From Paraferrimonas sp. SM1919 (GTDB lineage: Bacteria > Pseudomonadota > Gammaproteobacteria > Enterobacterales > Shewanellaceae), in assembly GCF_010993985.1 (NCBI RefSeq), contig NZ_WINH01000004.1, positions 124,001 through 188,000 on the forward strand: a stretch of 64,000 nt of DNA, given 5' to 3'. A program made the position numbers and the translations under genes. Positions 1-9,099 of the stretch are shown piece by piece. Numbering within the stretch: position 1 is the stretch's first letter; the number at the start of each line of letters is the position of its first letter. The notes under the pieces are model-generated. The model was not told the DNA's origin and searched no databases. It saw only the letters and a list, made by a program, of their open reading frames with translations.

Positions 1-1428
1 AAAGGTGAAGGTGCCTACCAAGATATTATTCTTAATGATCAAGAGGTGATGTACGGGCAAAACTCATTTGTCTATAACCATACTGGCGGCAACGGCGGTA
101 CTTTAAGTTTTGAAAGTAGTGACCCAAGTATTGCATCAATAGACAGTTCTACAGGCATTGTTAATCTGCATAGTGTGGGTGTAACCACAATAACGGTTGA
201 AGAGGCTGCCACTGAACAATTTGAAGGGCAAGATGCACAAGCAGTATTAACCGTGCTAAAAGCAGGTCCACAATCACCAGCCTTTACCGCACTAAGTGCA
301 ACTGGGCTCAGTGTTAAATACGGTGCAATGGCACAAAGTTTGACGGTTACTGGTGGTAATGGCGGCGCCATAAGCTATGCCAGTGATAATACTGATGTGG
401 CGACGGTGGATGCCAATGGTTTAGTGACATTTGGTAATGCCGGTGTGGTTACCATAACGGTTACCGAAGCGACGACGGATAACTTCTTAGCACAAGAAGC
501 TGAAGCTACGATTACGGTTGCTCAATTAACGGTGACTGATGATGGCTATACTTCTCTTTCTTTTGCCGATGCCAGTTATGAATACGGTGAAGTATTCACC
601 CCTACAGTAACTGGCGGTAATGGCGGTACCTTAAGTTACAGTAGCTCTAATTCTTCTATAGTGAGCATTAGTGCTGCTGGAGAGCTTGAAGCTGTTGGGG
701 TGGGCGCGGCCAATATTACAGTTACCGAAAAAGGTTCTAATAACTATGCCAGTCAGTCTGTTACAGCAGAGTTGATTATTTCTAAAACAACCATATCAAA
801 TGGAAATGTAACTTTAATTTCTGCAGCTGATATAAACGCTAGTTATGGCTCTGAACCTGTGCAAATAGAAGTGCAAGACGGTAATGGTGGGAATCTTAGC
901 TATCAAAGTGCAAATACAAATATTGCTACGGTTGATAATAACGGACTTGTAACTATCCATAATGCTGGCAATACCCAAATTACCATTACTGAAGCAGAAA
1001 CCGATTTTGTTGCAGAAAACTATACTATGGCTCAAATAAATGTTAACAAAGCCCAAAGCGGGGATACAATTTATAACGACCTATCATCGGTTAATGCCCT
1101 TAAACGCTTAAATCAAGATGCATTTTATGCATATTTTGAGGGTGGAAATGGCGGTGATTTACGCTACTCAAGCAGTGATGAAGATATTGCTTATATTTCA
1201 AACGAAGGGCTTATCTCTATACTAGCGCTAGGTGAAACAGAAATTACCATTACAGAATTGGAATCCACAAATTTTGCTGGGCAAGCAACTACTTTTACAT
1301 TAACGATTGTTAATCCCATTGCTGTGTTTGATTCACTTGAGGTACACGGCTATGAAACTAATTTTGATGACGCCAAGTTTATTGAAGAAGAGTCTTCCGG
1401 TGAATTTGGTATAGCAGTATTTGAATAA
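1..1428 (+). CDS. Secreted/surface Ig-like (BIG2-type) repeat protein, C-terminal part
   Basis: The reading frame is open from the first base, so the N-terminus lies outside the window. The visible ~475 residues contain at least five repeats spaced about 88 residues apart. Each has a GGNGG turn followed by LSYxSxN, an 'IA-VD--GLVT' strand and a T-I-T-V/ITE end, the pattern of bacterial Ig-like domain 2 (BIG2) folds found in adhesins and cell-surface proteins. No membrane anchor is visible at the C-terminus, which ends in an acidic, non-repetitive tail. The gene is followed after 12 bp by a small exported protein, suggesting an operon of surface proteins. The exact role (adhesion, biofilm) is inference from family membership only. 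Confidence 0.8.
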   Translation, partial: KGEGAYQDIILNDQEVMYGQNSFVYNHTGGNGGTLSFESSDPSIASIDSSTGIVNLHSVGVTTITVEEAATEQFEGQDAQAVLTVLKAGPQSPAFTALSATGLSVKYGAMAQSLTVTGGNGGAISYASDNTDVATVDANGLVTFGNAGVVTITVTEATTDNFLAQEAEATITVAQLTVTDDGYTSLSFADASYEYGEVFTPTVTGGNGGTLSYSSSNSSIVSISAAGELEAVGVGAANITVTEKGSNNYASQSVTAELIISKTTISNGNVTLISAADINASYGSEPVQIEVQDGNGGNLSYQSANTNIATVDNNGLVTIHNAGNTQITITEAETDFVAENYTMAQINVNKAQSGDTIYNDLSSVNALKRLNQDAFYAYFEGGNGGDLRYSSSDEDIAYISNEGLISILALGETEITITELESTNFAGQATTFTLTIVNPIAVFDSLEVHGYETNFDDAKFIEEESSGEFGIAVFE

Positions 1429-1440
1429 TAAGAAACCACT

Positions 1441-2079
1441 ATGAAAAAAATGAAACTTTTAGCAGTAGGGCTTGTATTTACTTCATCGGTGAGTGCATTG
1501 ACCGAACAACAAGAATTGAAAGTATTTCAGCCTGGGGATGCAATTAAGTCTAGTGATATGAATGGCAATTTTAATTATTTCAATGATAAATTGAGTAACA
1601 TAGAAAGTAAGGCTTTATCAATTATTAAACTTGATTATATTGAGCCAGAACCAAATGAATCAGAAGTTCGTGAGGGTAATAGTACCTGTTATGTATTAGA
1701 TGATAAATCGCCAACAGGAATGACAGCTATCGATTTTGATTTTCAATATCAATATGCCTACCCTGAGAACCAAGGAGCATTCACACTGTATCGTACACCT
1801 GAAAGTGCGACAATTGTTAGTACAACAAATTATGGATTTGAGCTCATAAATACCCCTACCGGGTCGTTAAAAGGTTTTTTAGTAAACAACCTTGAATCTG
1901 CTAAAACTCAAGAAGCGACTGATAATTATAGAGTGTACTTCCAAGTGTCTAGTGAATATCCTAGCTGCCATTTAAAATTTATACATTATCATGGCTGGGA
2001 TGGTCACTTACTTAAATCAGTAAAATACTTGATACAAAGAACTAAGATTCTAAATTTAACATCTTATCCTTATGAATAG
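1441..2079 (+). CDS. Small exported protein with a 'DMNxNF' motif, unknown function
   Basis: A 212-residue protein with a clear N-terminal signal peptide (basic MKKMK, hydrophobic core, cleavage after SVSA near residue 19). Just after it comes the segment KVFQPGDAIKSSDMNGNF, which is nearly repeated in the next gene (KVFESGQAIKAADMNANF). Such F-x-x-G-x-A-I-x-x-x-D-M/V-N-x-N-F segments precede coiled or fibre-like regions in many exported bacterial proteins. The remainder has two isolated cysteines and no recognised domain. It begins 12 bp after the Ig-repeat gene and overlaps the next gene by 8 bp, so the three are probably co-transcribed. No strong ribosome-binding site is visible before the start. 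Confidence 0.7.
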   Translation: MKKMKLLAVGLVFTSSVSALTEQQELKVFQPGDAIKSSDMNGNFNYFNDKLSNIESKALSIIKLDYIEPEPNESEVREGNSTCYVLDDKSPTGMTAIDFDFQYQYAYPENQGAFTLYRTPESATIVSTTNYGFELINTPTGSLKGFLVNNLESAKTQEATDNYRVYFQVSSEYPSCHLKFIHYHGWDGHLLKSVKYLIQRTKILNLTSYPYE

Positions 2080-2587
2080 TTATTTAAGAGAGTGTCTAAA
2101 TTTGAAGTATTATCCATTATTTTTGCTTATTTTTTCATGTGAAAACGTCTTGGCAAATGAGATAAAAGTATTTGAGTCAGGACAAGCAATTAAAGCCGCT
2201 GATATGAATGCCAATTTTATGGCACTAAAGTCAGAAATAGAAATGCTTAAGCAGCAACTAAATGAAAGCACTAAAGATGTGTTTAATTATCAGATCTGGA
2301 CGACTGAAACTATTTTAGAGTCAGGTTATTATTACTATATAACAGATATCATTCCAGGTAGATCCGGCAGTGTAAGCACTACCCCTAATTTAGAAATAAG
2401 TGGTATGTCAACAATTTTATTTCCTGAATCAGGAGTCGCGACTTATTCTGCGTCGCAGTATGTTTCATATGGTAGCGTTCATTTTAACACGCCACTAAAG
2501 TTAAGTTCAGAAAATACGTTAAGAATGACAACAAATGGGCATTCAGCGAATATCATTGGATATCGAATTAAAAGTGAACCATTGTAA
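2072..2587 (+). CDS. Small exported protein paralogous at its N-terminus to the preceding one
   Basis: 171 residues; a hydrophobic segment (YYPLFLLIFS, about residues 13-22) followed by ENVLA looks like a signal peptide, after which NEIKVFESGQAIKAADMN repeats the motif of the upstream protein. A short heptad-like stretch (residues ~50-65, MLKQQL) follows, then a beta-rich C-terminal half. It overlaps the preceding gene by 8 bp. The ATG at 2072 has no good ribosome-binding site; a TTG at 2102 preceded by GAGAG is an alternative start that would shorten the signal peptide's N-region. Function unknown; it may be a secreted partner of the Ig-repeat protein (inference from position). Confidence 0.65.
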   Translation: MNSYLRECLNLKYYPLFLLIFSCENVLANEIKVFESGQAIKAADMNANFMALKSEIEMLKQQLNESTKDVFNYQIWTTETILESGYYYYITDIIPGRSGSVSTTPNLEISGMSTILFPESGVATYSASQYVSYGSVHFNTPLKLSSENTLRMTTNGHSANIIGYRIKSEPL

Positions 2588-2632
2588 TTCCAACTATTCA
2601 CAAAATATAAATATTATTAAAAGGCATTAAAA

Positions 2633-3187
2633 ATGAAAAAAATCATCGCCGCTTCGGCAGTATCAATGGCACTACTTTCAGGTTGTTCATCAACACCTAA
2701 AGACATTGCTTGCAATTATTATGGTGACGCGAATCTCGCAGCACCAGAGTGGATTTGTAACCCAAATCAGAATATGGAAACCTATGTTCGTCAGGCTGTG
2801 GGGTTTAGTGCTAACGATGAAGCAGGCGTAGCACATCAAAAAAACTTAGCTATGCTTCAAGCGCAAAAAGATTTAGGCGATCAGGTTAAAGCGGAAATTA
2901 TCAGTCAAATCAAAAGCAAAACTGGCACTATGGGAGTCGACGGTAAACTAGGTGGAACAGCTGCAACACAAGCGGAGCTAAATACCGTTTCTAATGTTAC
3001 CCTAGAAGGTGTACGCGTTCTGCGCTCAGCAAAAGGCCCTGATGGCTATTTTTATGTGCATGTAGGCTTGCCAAGACAAGCTATCGCTCAAAATGTTGAG
3101 AAAGTCGTTAAAGCTGCTAATTCACAATCCAGCATTGATGCTAACCAAAAACTAGCAGAACAAATTGCAGCAGCAATGGCTAATTAA
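2633..3187 (+). CDS. LPP20-like outer-membrane lipoprotein
   Basis: 184 residues beginning with a typical lipoprotein signal: MKKIIAASAVSMALLSGCSS, with lipobox LSGC and the acylated cysteine at residue 18. The mature part has the layout of LPP20-family lipoproteins: a short cysteine-containing start, a 'PEWI' segment, an alternating helix rich in Ala/Gln (residues ~60-100) and a sheet with VRVLRSAKGPDGYFYVHV. It sits 10 bp before the MltC-like transglycosylase gene, suggesting that both act in the periplasm or outer membrane and are co-expressed. Family assignment is by overall pattern and moderate in certainty; the lipoprotein call itself is strong. Confidence 0.75.
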   Translation: MKKIIAASAVSMALLSGCSSTPKDIACNYYGDANLAAPEWICNPNQNMETYVRQAVGFSANDEAGVAHQKNLAMLQAQKDLGDQVKAEIISQIKSKTGTMGVDGKLGGTAATQAELNTVSNVTLEGVRVLRSAKGPDGYFYVHVGLPRQAIAQNVEKVVKAANSQSSIDANQKLAEQIAAAMAN

Positions 3188-3196
3188 GAGGTTAAA

Positions 3197-4291
3197 ATGG
3201 TTAAGCAGCATAGATTAATTCGAACATTGGTGTGTTTAGGTTGCTTAACCTTATCTTCATCTGGAATAGCCGAAAATTCAATGTTGGCTGAATTTGAGAA
3301 AAGTAAAGCGGCGATCTTTAAAGACTTTAATGAATATAAACGGCAATACGCAGAACAATATCAACAAGCGATTAATGGCTTATCTGATACATGGTTAGAA
3401 CCAGTATTAACCAGTCAAAAAAGCTGGGTACAATACTCTGCAGATAAACGTATGCGCACCATAGTTGATTTTGAACATCAAACTCTAGTGATAGAGGCTA
3501 TCCAGCAAAAAGGTTTTGATCCCAAGTCCGTTAAAAAACAAGTTTATCAGGAGCTTAACAAGCTGACACTGCAAACAACAATACAATCGTTATTGAAAGA
3601 TCCTGTTCTGGGTATTCAGGCTAAGGGCTCTAAGGACAAGTACTTATTTAAAAAGATGTTAGCTGACTTCCCTGTTTCAAAGGTAGCTAAGTCTTTATTA
3701 ATCCAAGTCAATAATTATCCTGATAACCAACACTTGATTACTTTTACCGGTGTCATACCTAAAGCTTACTTTGAAAAACAAGCCTCTATATATCAGTCTG
3801 AAATTAAGACTTATTCAGATAAATGGAGTGTTAACCCAAGATTAGTCCATGCCATTATTCAAACCGAAAGCTCTTTTAACCCTCTTGCACAATCACATAT
3901 TCCTGCTTATGGCTTAATGCAGATTGTTCCAAGCTCTGCTGGGCGTGATGTCACTAAGTTTCTATACGGCAAAGAAAAAGTACTAAGCTCAACAGAACTT
4001 TTCAATGCAGAAAAAAATATCAATTATGGTTGTGCTTACTTGCACCTTTTAATGAATCGATATTTGAAAGATGTTAATAACCCTGATGTTAAGGAGTTGC
4101 TTGCGATTGCTGCCTATAACGGTGGGGTAGGTTCTGTTGCTAAGCATTTCTCAGGTACTAAATCTTTATCTGCACTGGCAAGCTCAGTTAATGCCTTAAC
4201 CGCAGAGCAAGTTTACACATCACTAAGTCAATCGTTCCCTTATGCTGAAACCAGAAACTATGTAAAAAAGGTTGTTTCTAGAAAGGCTTAA
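3197..4291 (+). CDS. mltC: MltC-like lytic murein transglycosylase
   Basis: 364 residues. The C-terminal half carries the soluble-lytic-transglycosylase (SLT/goose lysozyme) fold: the catalytic Glu is at about residue 224 in IIQTESSFNPLAQS, followed by AYGLMQIVPSSAG and the AAYNGGVGSV motif. The N-terminal half (residues ~30-190) matches the DUF3393 region of MltC, which cleaves the MurNAc-GlcNAc bond of peptidoglycan in the periplasm. The N-terminus has a hydrophobic signal segment, but its cysteines (VCLGC) do not form a canonical lipobox, unlike classical MltC, so the protein may be soluble or only atypically anchored. A ribosome-binding site (AAGAGG) precedes the start. Confidence 0.85.
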   Translation: MVKQHRLIRTLVCLGCLTLSSSGIAENSMLAEFEKSKAAIFKDFNEYKRQYAEQYQQAINGLSDTWLEPVLTSQKSWVQYSADKRMRTIVDFEHQTLVIEAIQQKGFDPKSVKKQVYQELNKLTLQTTIQSLLKDPVLGIQAKGSKDKYLFKKMLADFPVSKVAKSLLIQVNNYPDNQHLITFTGVIPKAYFEKQASIYQSEIKTYSDKWSVNPRLVHAIIQTESSFNPLAQSHIPAYGLMQIVPSSAGRDVTKFLYGKEKVLSSTELFNAEKNINYGCAYLHLLMNRYLKDVNNPDVKELLAIAAYNGGVGSVAKHFSGTKSLSALASSVNALTAEQVYTSLSQSFPYAETRNYVKKVVSRKA

Positions 4292-4299
4292 ATCTCGCC

Positions 4300-4318
4300 A
4301 TAGACAATCTATGTCGCA
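4300..4318. promoter_or_regulatory. Possible extra copy of the WYL-operator palindrome (weak)
   Basis: ATAGACA-N5-TGTCGCA, sharing the GACA-N5-TGTC core and the right arm of the 19-bp operator found elsewhere in the window. It overlaps the stop codon of the WYL gene rather than a promoter and may be accidental or part of a convergent terminator hairpin (CATAGA/TCTATG). Confidence 0.3.
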
Positions 4319-5316
4319 ATGGTTTGATATTGCTGGGAAACTTTTTGGCTTAGTTTGAAGAAGTAGTCTCTAAGTTTTGTGGGGGCTAACACTTCAACAG
4401 TAGGGGCGTTTTCCCACAGAAAAGCTCTGAACTTAGTAGAGTCTTGCACGGTTGCAGTTACTTTGTAGCGACCACAAGTTTGTAATTCTGCGGTTTGATC
4501 TTCACTTAGTTTGGCATTCCTTAGTAAAAAATTAGCCGAAGGATGAACATTTAATTCCACTTTAATGATGGGGGAGCGGGGTTCGCTGCCAGCTTTGGCA
4601 ATATCGAAATCATCACGCTCGATAATCGCCGTATCAAGCAAACGTATATCTCTTAATTGATCCATTGATTGTAAATAGCGTTTAGAGTTGGAGTTGCCCA
4701 CAGTAAACGCCAAAAATGCCACACCATTAGAAATCTTAATACCCTCAGGGTTAATGGGGTTATACTCCAACCAATAGGGTTTACCCTTGATGATTCTTTG
4801 AATTTTGCAGGCAAGCTGGCGCTTCTCCAAAATAGCATCCTGCACGGTTTCAAAGTGATCATTATCTGGTTTGTCATAAATTAATGGGAACGGTTCAGGC
4901 AACTGTGCCACCCGGCAAGCCCAATATAGCCATGGATTATCAGGATCATTCGCTAATACTTGATCTGCCCGTTCAAAATAGGGCGTAAGCTGCTTAATGC
5001 TCGCTGGAGGCAATAATTGTTTAGCACTGTGCTTGAGAGTATGAAAAGCCAACGCCATATGTTGATCCATTAAGGTAAGGTTTAACCCCCGCCAACAAGC
5101 TGCAATCGACCAACCAAACGGCTTGCATCTGTCATCAATCACTAAGCCAAACAGGCCAAGTTCATAAATCCCTTTTAATTCACGCTGAACGGTTCGCAAC
5201 CCCACTTTAAAACCACGCTCTTTAAGCTTGTCATGTAAAAAGTTGGCTGTGACTTTTTTGGGGTGGCGAGGGATATGTTCCAGCATGGCCACCTGGCGCT
5301 GAATATTTGCTTGCAT
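4309..5316 (-). CDS. WYL-domain transcriptional regulator (HTH-WYL-WCX)
   Basis: 335 residues when started at the ATG at 5316, which is preceded by TGGAGAT at good spacing; a longer reading up to 5376 would run over the palindrome at 5357-5375 and is rejected. The N-terminus (residues ~5-70) is a DeoR/YafY-like winged helix (TANFLHDKLKERG, TVQRELKGIYELG). The middle has the WYL fold (PYWLEYNP-NPEGI, then VAFLAFTVG and KRYLQSMDQLRDIRLL), and the C-terminus a WCX-like extension. WYL proteins such as BrxR and CapW regulate phage-defence loci by binding palindromes. A perfect palindrome sits 40 bp upstream of this start and near-copies precede four other genes here, so I infer it represses itself and that regulon. 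Confidence 0.85.
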   Translation of the reverse strand: MQANIQRQVAMLEHIPRHPKKVTANFLHDKLKERGFKVGLRTVQRELKGIYELGLFGLVIDDRCKPFGWSIAACWRGLNLTLMDQHMALAFHTLKHSAKQLLPPASIKQLTPYFERADQVLANDPDNPWLYWACRVAQLPEPFPLIYDKPDNDHFETVQDAILEKRQLACKIQRIIKGKPYWLEYNPINPEGIKISNGVAFLAFTVGNSNSKRYLQSMDQLRDIRLLDTAIIERDDFDIAKAGSEPRSPIIKVELNVHPSANFLLRNAKLSEDQTAELQTCGRYKVTATVQDSTKFRAFLWENAPTVEVLAPTKLRDYFFKLSQKVSQQYQTIAT

Positions 5317-5356
5317 TAGTGATCTCCATTTCAATGTTTTTAGAGTATCACTAAGC

Positions 5357-5375
5357 TGCGACAAAATCTGTCGCA
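5357..5375. promoter_or_regulatory. Operator A: perfect palindrome upstream of the WYL regulator gene
   Basis: TGCGACA-AAATC-TGTCGCA: 7-bp arms, perfectly symmetrical, 5-bp spacer, 40 bp before the regulator's start at 5316. It is the best-formed member of a family whose other copies lie at 19845, 21240, 24795 and 24848. Its position fits autoregulation by the WYL protein (inferred). Confidence 0.7.
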
Positions 5376-5414
5376 CTATTGCCTTTTGGATAATTCAATT
5401 TCGATGACTTATCT

Positions 5415-5852
5415 CTAAATGAAAAGAGCTACTGCAATATTGATTACTATAAGTGCTGTCAAACCATGGAGCAGTTTAACATTAAGCGCTTGATTTTCTG
5501 ACTGTTGCTTTTTTAAAAGCTGAAGCTCTTTGGCTAGCTCTTCATTTTCTTTATCAGCTTTTTTTAATTGCCTTATAATAGTGCTTAGAGGAGGGATAAC
5601 ATCATTGTTAAGTGTGTGCTTGACGCCCCTAATTTTCTTATCAAGTAAGTCCGAGTTGGAGTTGAGAGACTGCTCTAAATCAAGGTTTTTGTTTACAAGT
5701 AAATGAAGTGGCTCTTGAATTGTGATGTATTGATCAAGAGCTTTAGCCATATTATCTGCCGAAATATTTAATTTACTTTTGGTATTTTGTACAGAATTGA
5801 TAACCTCTTTAAGTTCTATTATGGCTTCTTCTGAGTGGTTATATAAGCTCAT
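5415..5852 (-). CDS. Tail-anchored coiled-coil membrane protein, partner of the RecQ fusion
   Basis: 145 residues. Most of the chain is charged and helical with heptad-like spacing (coiled coil about residues 5-120: ADKENEELAKELQLLKKQ). The last ~20 residues, LHGLTALIVINIAVALFI, form a single hydrophobic helix at the very C-terminus, so the protein is probably tail-anchored in the inner membrane with its bulk in the cytoplasm. Its start overlaps the 3' end of the DUF559-RecQ gene by 14 bp, indicating translational coupling. No known family was recognised. A membrane-bound sensor or anchor for the helicase is a reasonable guess. Confidence 0.65.
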   Translation of the reverse strand: MSLYNHSEEAIIELKEVINSVQNTKSKLNISADNMAKALDQYITIQEPLHLLVNKNLDLEQSLNSNSDLLDKKIRGVKHTLNNDVIPPLSTIIRQLKKADKENEELAKELQLLKKQQSENQALNVKLLHGLTALIVINIAVALFI

Positions 5853-8800
5853 TTAATTCCTCGACTTTATCTTTTATACCAGTATTTAATTTTTTTATGA
5901 GTTTGGTGGTTAGTTTGTCATTATCAAGTCCCTTAGCATAGGCATCGAGAACATATGAAGACTCAATATTAGAGAGGATTTTTGCCTCTACTTTTTGCCA
6001 AGTTTCATCGGGAGTAAGGTTGGCTAATTGATGTATAAACTTCGAAAAATTAACAGTTTTAGCCCTTACTTTGTAATAAAAATCGAGCTTTTGGAGCAAA
6101 CTATCTGCTGATGTATCTTTATTAATCTGCAGAGTAAGTAACTCAAAGATTATCTCAAGCCCAATCGTTTCAGGGTATGATTCAATGTACCTTCTCAAAG
6201 GGAATAGCTTTGATTTTAATTCAGGTTCAGATAGCTCGAGAATGTTAGAGTTACCACTAGATAAATACTTTATAATTGAATTGGAACTGCTCTTTGATTC
6301 GACAACTTCAGATAAGGATTCGCTTGTTACATCTAAAGTAAAATATGACTCAAGATTTTTTCTAAATAGGTTTGGTGAACTCTTATCATAATTATCACAG
6401 GCCAACATGAGAGTTTTCAATGACTCAATACGGCTACGAACCCTAGTATCTAAGTGATAGTTGATGACTATCTCAGATAACTTCAAAAGTAATGTTAACC
6501 ATTTAGGGTTGTCAGGTGTAATATCTAATTGCTCAGTATCTAAGCCAATACCATTTTGATTTTTATCTGAATGTGTCAGTTTTCGTACAATACTTTCATA
6601 ATATCCTACTTTCTTAATAGCAAAATCAACTAAGTAAATACCTTTTCGGAAGTCTTCAATAGTCCAGTCAATAATTATTCCAATTTGTTTCAACCTATAT
6701 AGTGCAAGCTGTGTTACAGCAGGTGTCGCGTTGCATTCATAAGCACTGATTTCGCAGGAACCTTCTTTGCTTAGAAGTTTATTGAGAATTTTTCTTATAG
6801 TATCTGGGGTTGAGTAATTATCATTAATACTATTCTTAAGAAAGAATTGATGGCTCCCTAAATCTCCTTCATTTGTTAGCTTCAATTCAGAAAAGTCTTT
6901 AAAATTCTTAAAGTTAAAGAATCTATCTGCAGCTTCTTTGCTTGGACCTTTATATAGGACATAACAATTAGCAGGTTTGTTGTCTCTGCCAGCTCTTCCT
7001 GCTTCTTGGTATAAAGACTCTATTGACTGGGGGAGTCCACAATGAATAGTTGTGTAAACATTTCTTTTGTTTACTCCCATACCGAAGGCTTTTGTTGCCA
7101 CTAATAGTGAAAACTTATTCAACTTAAAGTGAGTTTGGACTTTAGCCTTCTCAATTTCAAAGTCATCACTTGTGTGATTCTTAGGCTTGGAGCCTGTAAA
7201 GAAAGCAACACTAGGGTGATTATTTTTAATGTTTTGGTAAAGAGGATATGCACCGGAACGACCATTCACAGTGGAAGTGAAAATAATTCCGGCTTTATCA
7301 GTATTTATTTTTCCAGACCGCGACAAGTTTCGAACTAAAGACTGAGTCTCTTCATGCGGATTACATTCTACTACTTCAAAATTTAAGTTTTCTCTTTCAT
7401 ACTTAACTAGTGTTTTAACATTATCATTATTAATTTCAAATTCATTCTGAATATCATCTAAGACTTTTTTTGATGCGGTCGCAGTTAAGCACAGCTTTCT
7501 AACACCTGTACAAATTTTACCTAATACAGAAGGTAGTGTTAAGTAAGAAGTTCTGAAATCATGCCCCCACTCAGACATGCAGTGAACCTCATCGATAACA
7601 ATTAAAGATACAAGCTTTTTAATGTTTAAGGAGTGTATGGTTTCTCTAAATTCAGATATTTGAAGCCTTTCTGGACTTATGAATAAGAATCTTGTTTTAC
7701 CAGAACCAACTCTAGAAAGGATTTCTAGCTTTTCAGCTACAGAAGTATCAGAGTCAATATTTGCACATCGGTGGAAGCCAATTTGATGGAGTTCGTTTAC
7801 TTGGTCACGCATAAGTGACTTTATTGGGCATACAACTAAAATTAAACCTGAAGTTAAAAGCCCTGGGAGCTGATAGCAAAGAGACTTCCCACCACCAGTA
7901 GGTAGTAGGCCAATTGTATCATTCTCTTGAAGGGTATTTTCAATAATATCTATTTGGCCACTATTGAAGTCTTCATAACCAAAAATTTCATACAGTAAGC
8001 GCTTTAAGTTTAAGTTTAAATACTTTAATGAAGGTCCTTCGCTATGGTTAGCTACTTGAAAGTAATCCTTTCCGGTAGTGTTAGCTAGTTTAGCATCTGG
8101 GAAGTAGTCAAAATGATCGGTACGACAATAGATTTCATTAACTTCACAAGTTTTTTCGTCCCACCTCTCTGATACAGATATATCAATTTTATAATCGGGC
8201 TTATCGCTATTTAACTCTATGGTAGGAAGTTTTTCACTCTTATTAATTAGTAAAATCCAATTGAACAAATCGTCTATAGCAAGTTTTATGTAATCAAGGC
8301 TGATCTCACTTTTGAAGTACAATCTCCAGCAGTTATCACTTAGATTTAGCATTCTACGGCCGATCATCTCAATGATAATTGATTGAGCTCTGTAAATTGT
8401 TGAATATATGAGATTTTCTTTATTGGAATTGGATTTTAATAATAGCTGATAATTGGATACTATGTCGACTTTAGATATGTATTCTCTGATTGATGCCCCA
8501 AAGGCATCAATTTTACTGCTATCAATTAAGTCAAATGTTGTGATTCGAAAGCTTGTTACACCATGTGATTTAAGGAATTCATTACGACTCAGATCTTTTT
8601 TCTGAGCTACAGCTGATTGATGTTGTGAACCATCAATTTCGATCACTAAGTTTGCCAATGGCAGAAAAAAGTCAACTCTTTCTTCTGCAAACTTTTCAGA
8701 TGTAGGAAGCTCTACAATATCTGTAATTAGTGTCTCTGGACGAAAAAGGGAGTGAAGATAACGGTAACAGCCTAATAGCTCTGGGAGTTGTTCTTCGAAG

Positions 8801-9099
8801 AAGTATAGTGCTGGATTGACGCCGTTACCACTGCCTAAAATTGTGTGCGTCCAGACAGGAGAGGTAGCATAGTTAATATGTGTACTAGCTTTGTTTGACC
8901 AATTGACGCTGAGCTTCTCAAGGTTAGACTTCAGATAACGAGATGGGGAAGATGGGCTCCCTCTAAAGTGAATGTTATAGAGTGTTGATGCTATAACTGA
9001 GAATTGAGGTTTATCAGGTGATAAACCTCTAATTAGGAAGTTATAATGGCTTCTAACATAGTTTCCAGTATGAAAAACATCCATATCATTCAATCTCAT
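5839..9099 (-). CDS. DUF559/Vsr-like nuclease fused to a RecQ-family helicase
   Basis: 1086 residues. Residues ~130-200 hold a DUF559/Vsr-type PD-(D/E)xK nuclease motif: VDFFLP, then LVIEIDGSQH (catalytic E/D pair near 153) and a following RNEFLKSHG with SFRITTFDL. From ~385 a RecQ-like superfamily 2 helicase follows: Walker A LLPTGGGKSLCYQLP (Lys near 404), VIDEVHCMSEWGHDFR, motif V/VI in GMGVNKRNVY and YQEAGRAGRD. The RecQ zinc-binding cysteine cluster is not evident, and the last ~300 residues are a helical region unlike RecQ HRDC. The gene overlaps a tail-anchored protein gene by 14 bp. Likely a two-gene DNA-targeting defence unit; the start at 9099 is the first in-frame ATG and has no strong ribosome-binding site. 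Confidence 0.8.
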   Translation of the reverse strand: MRLNDMDVFHTGNYVRSHYNFLIRGLSPDKPQFSVIASTLYNIHFRGSPSSPSRYLKSNLEKLSVNWSNKASTHINYATSPVWTHTILGSGNGVNPALYFFEEQLPELLGCYRYLHSLFRPETLITDIVELPTSEKFAEERVDFFLPLANLVIEIDGSQHQSAVAQKKDLSRNEFLKSHGVTSFRITTFDLIDSSKIDAFGASIREYISKVDIVSNYQLLLKSNSNKENLIYSTIYRAQSIIIEMIGRRMLNLSDNCWRLYFKSEISLDYIKLAIDDLFNWILLINKSEKLPTIELNSDKPDYKIDISVSERWDEKTCEVNEIYCRTDHFDYFPDAKLANTTGKDYFQVANHSEGPSLKYLNLNLKRLLYEIFGYEDFNSGQIDIIENTLQENDTIGLLPTGGGKSLCYQLPGLLTSGLILVVCPIKSLMRDQVNELHQIGFHRCANIDSDTSVAEKLEILSRVGSGKTRFLFISPERLQISEFRETIHSLNIKKLVSLIVIDEVHCMSEWGHDFRTSYLTLPSVLGKICTGVRKLCLTATASKKVLDDIQNEFEINNDNVKTLVKYERENLNFEVVECNPHEETQSLVRNLSRSGKINTDKAGIIFTSTVNGRSGAYPLYQNIKNNHPSVAFFTGSKPKNHTSDDFEIEKAKVQTHFKLNKFSLLVATKAFGMGVNKRNVYTTIHCGLPQSIESLYQEAGRAGRDNKPANCYVLYKGPSKEAADRFFNFKNFKDFSELKLTNEGDLGSHQFFLKNSINDNYSTPDTIRKILNKLLSKEGSCEISAYECNATPAVTQLALYRLKQIGIIIDWTIEDFRKGIYLVDFAIKKVGYYESIVRKLTHSDKNQNGIGLDTEQLDITPDNPKWLTLLLKLSEIVINYHLDTRVRSRIESLKTLMLACDNYDKSSPNLFRKNLESYFTLDVTSESLSEVVESKSSSNSIIKYLSSGNSNILELSEPELKSKLFPLRRYIESYPETIGLEIIFELLTLQINKDTSADSLLQKLDFYYKVRAKTVNFSKFIHQLANLTPDETWQKVEAKILSNIESSYVLDAYAKGLDNDKLTTKLIKKLNTGIKDKVEELNELI

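Noticed and set aside
3197..3290. MltC-like protein as a lipoprotein
   Set aside because: The cysteines in VCLGC do not fit the lipobox consensus; lipid anchoring cannot be claimed.
5317..5376. Longer N-terminus for the WYL regulator
   Set aside because: It would translate through the perfect palindrome and lacks a ribosome-binding site, while the ATG at 5316 has TGGAGAT at good spacing.
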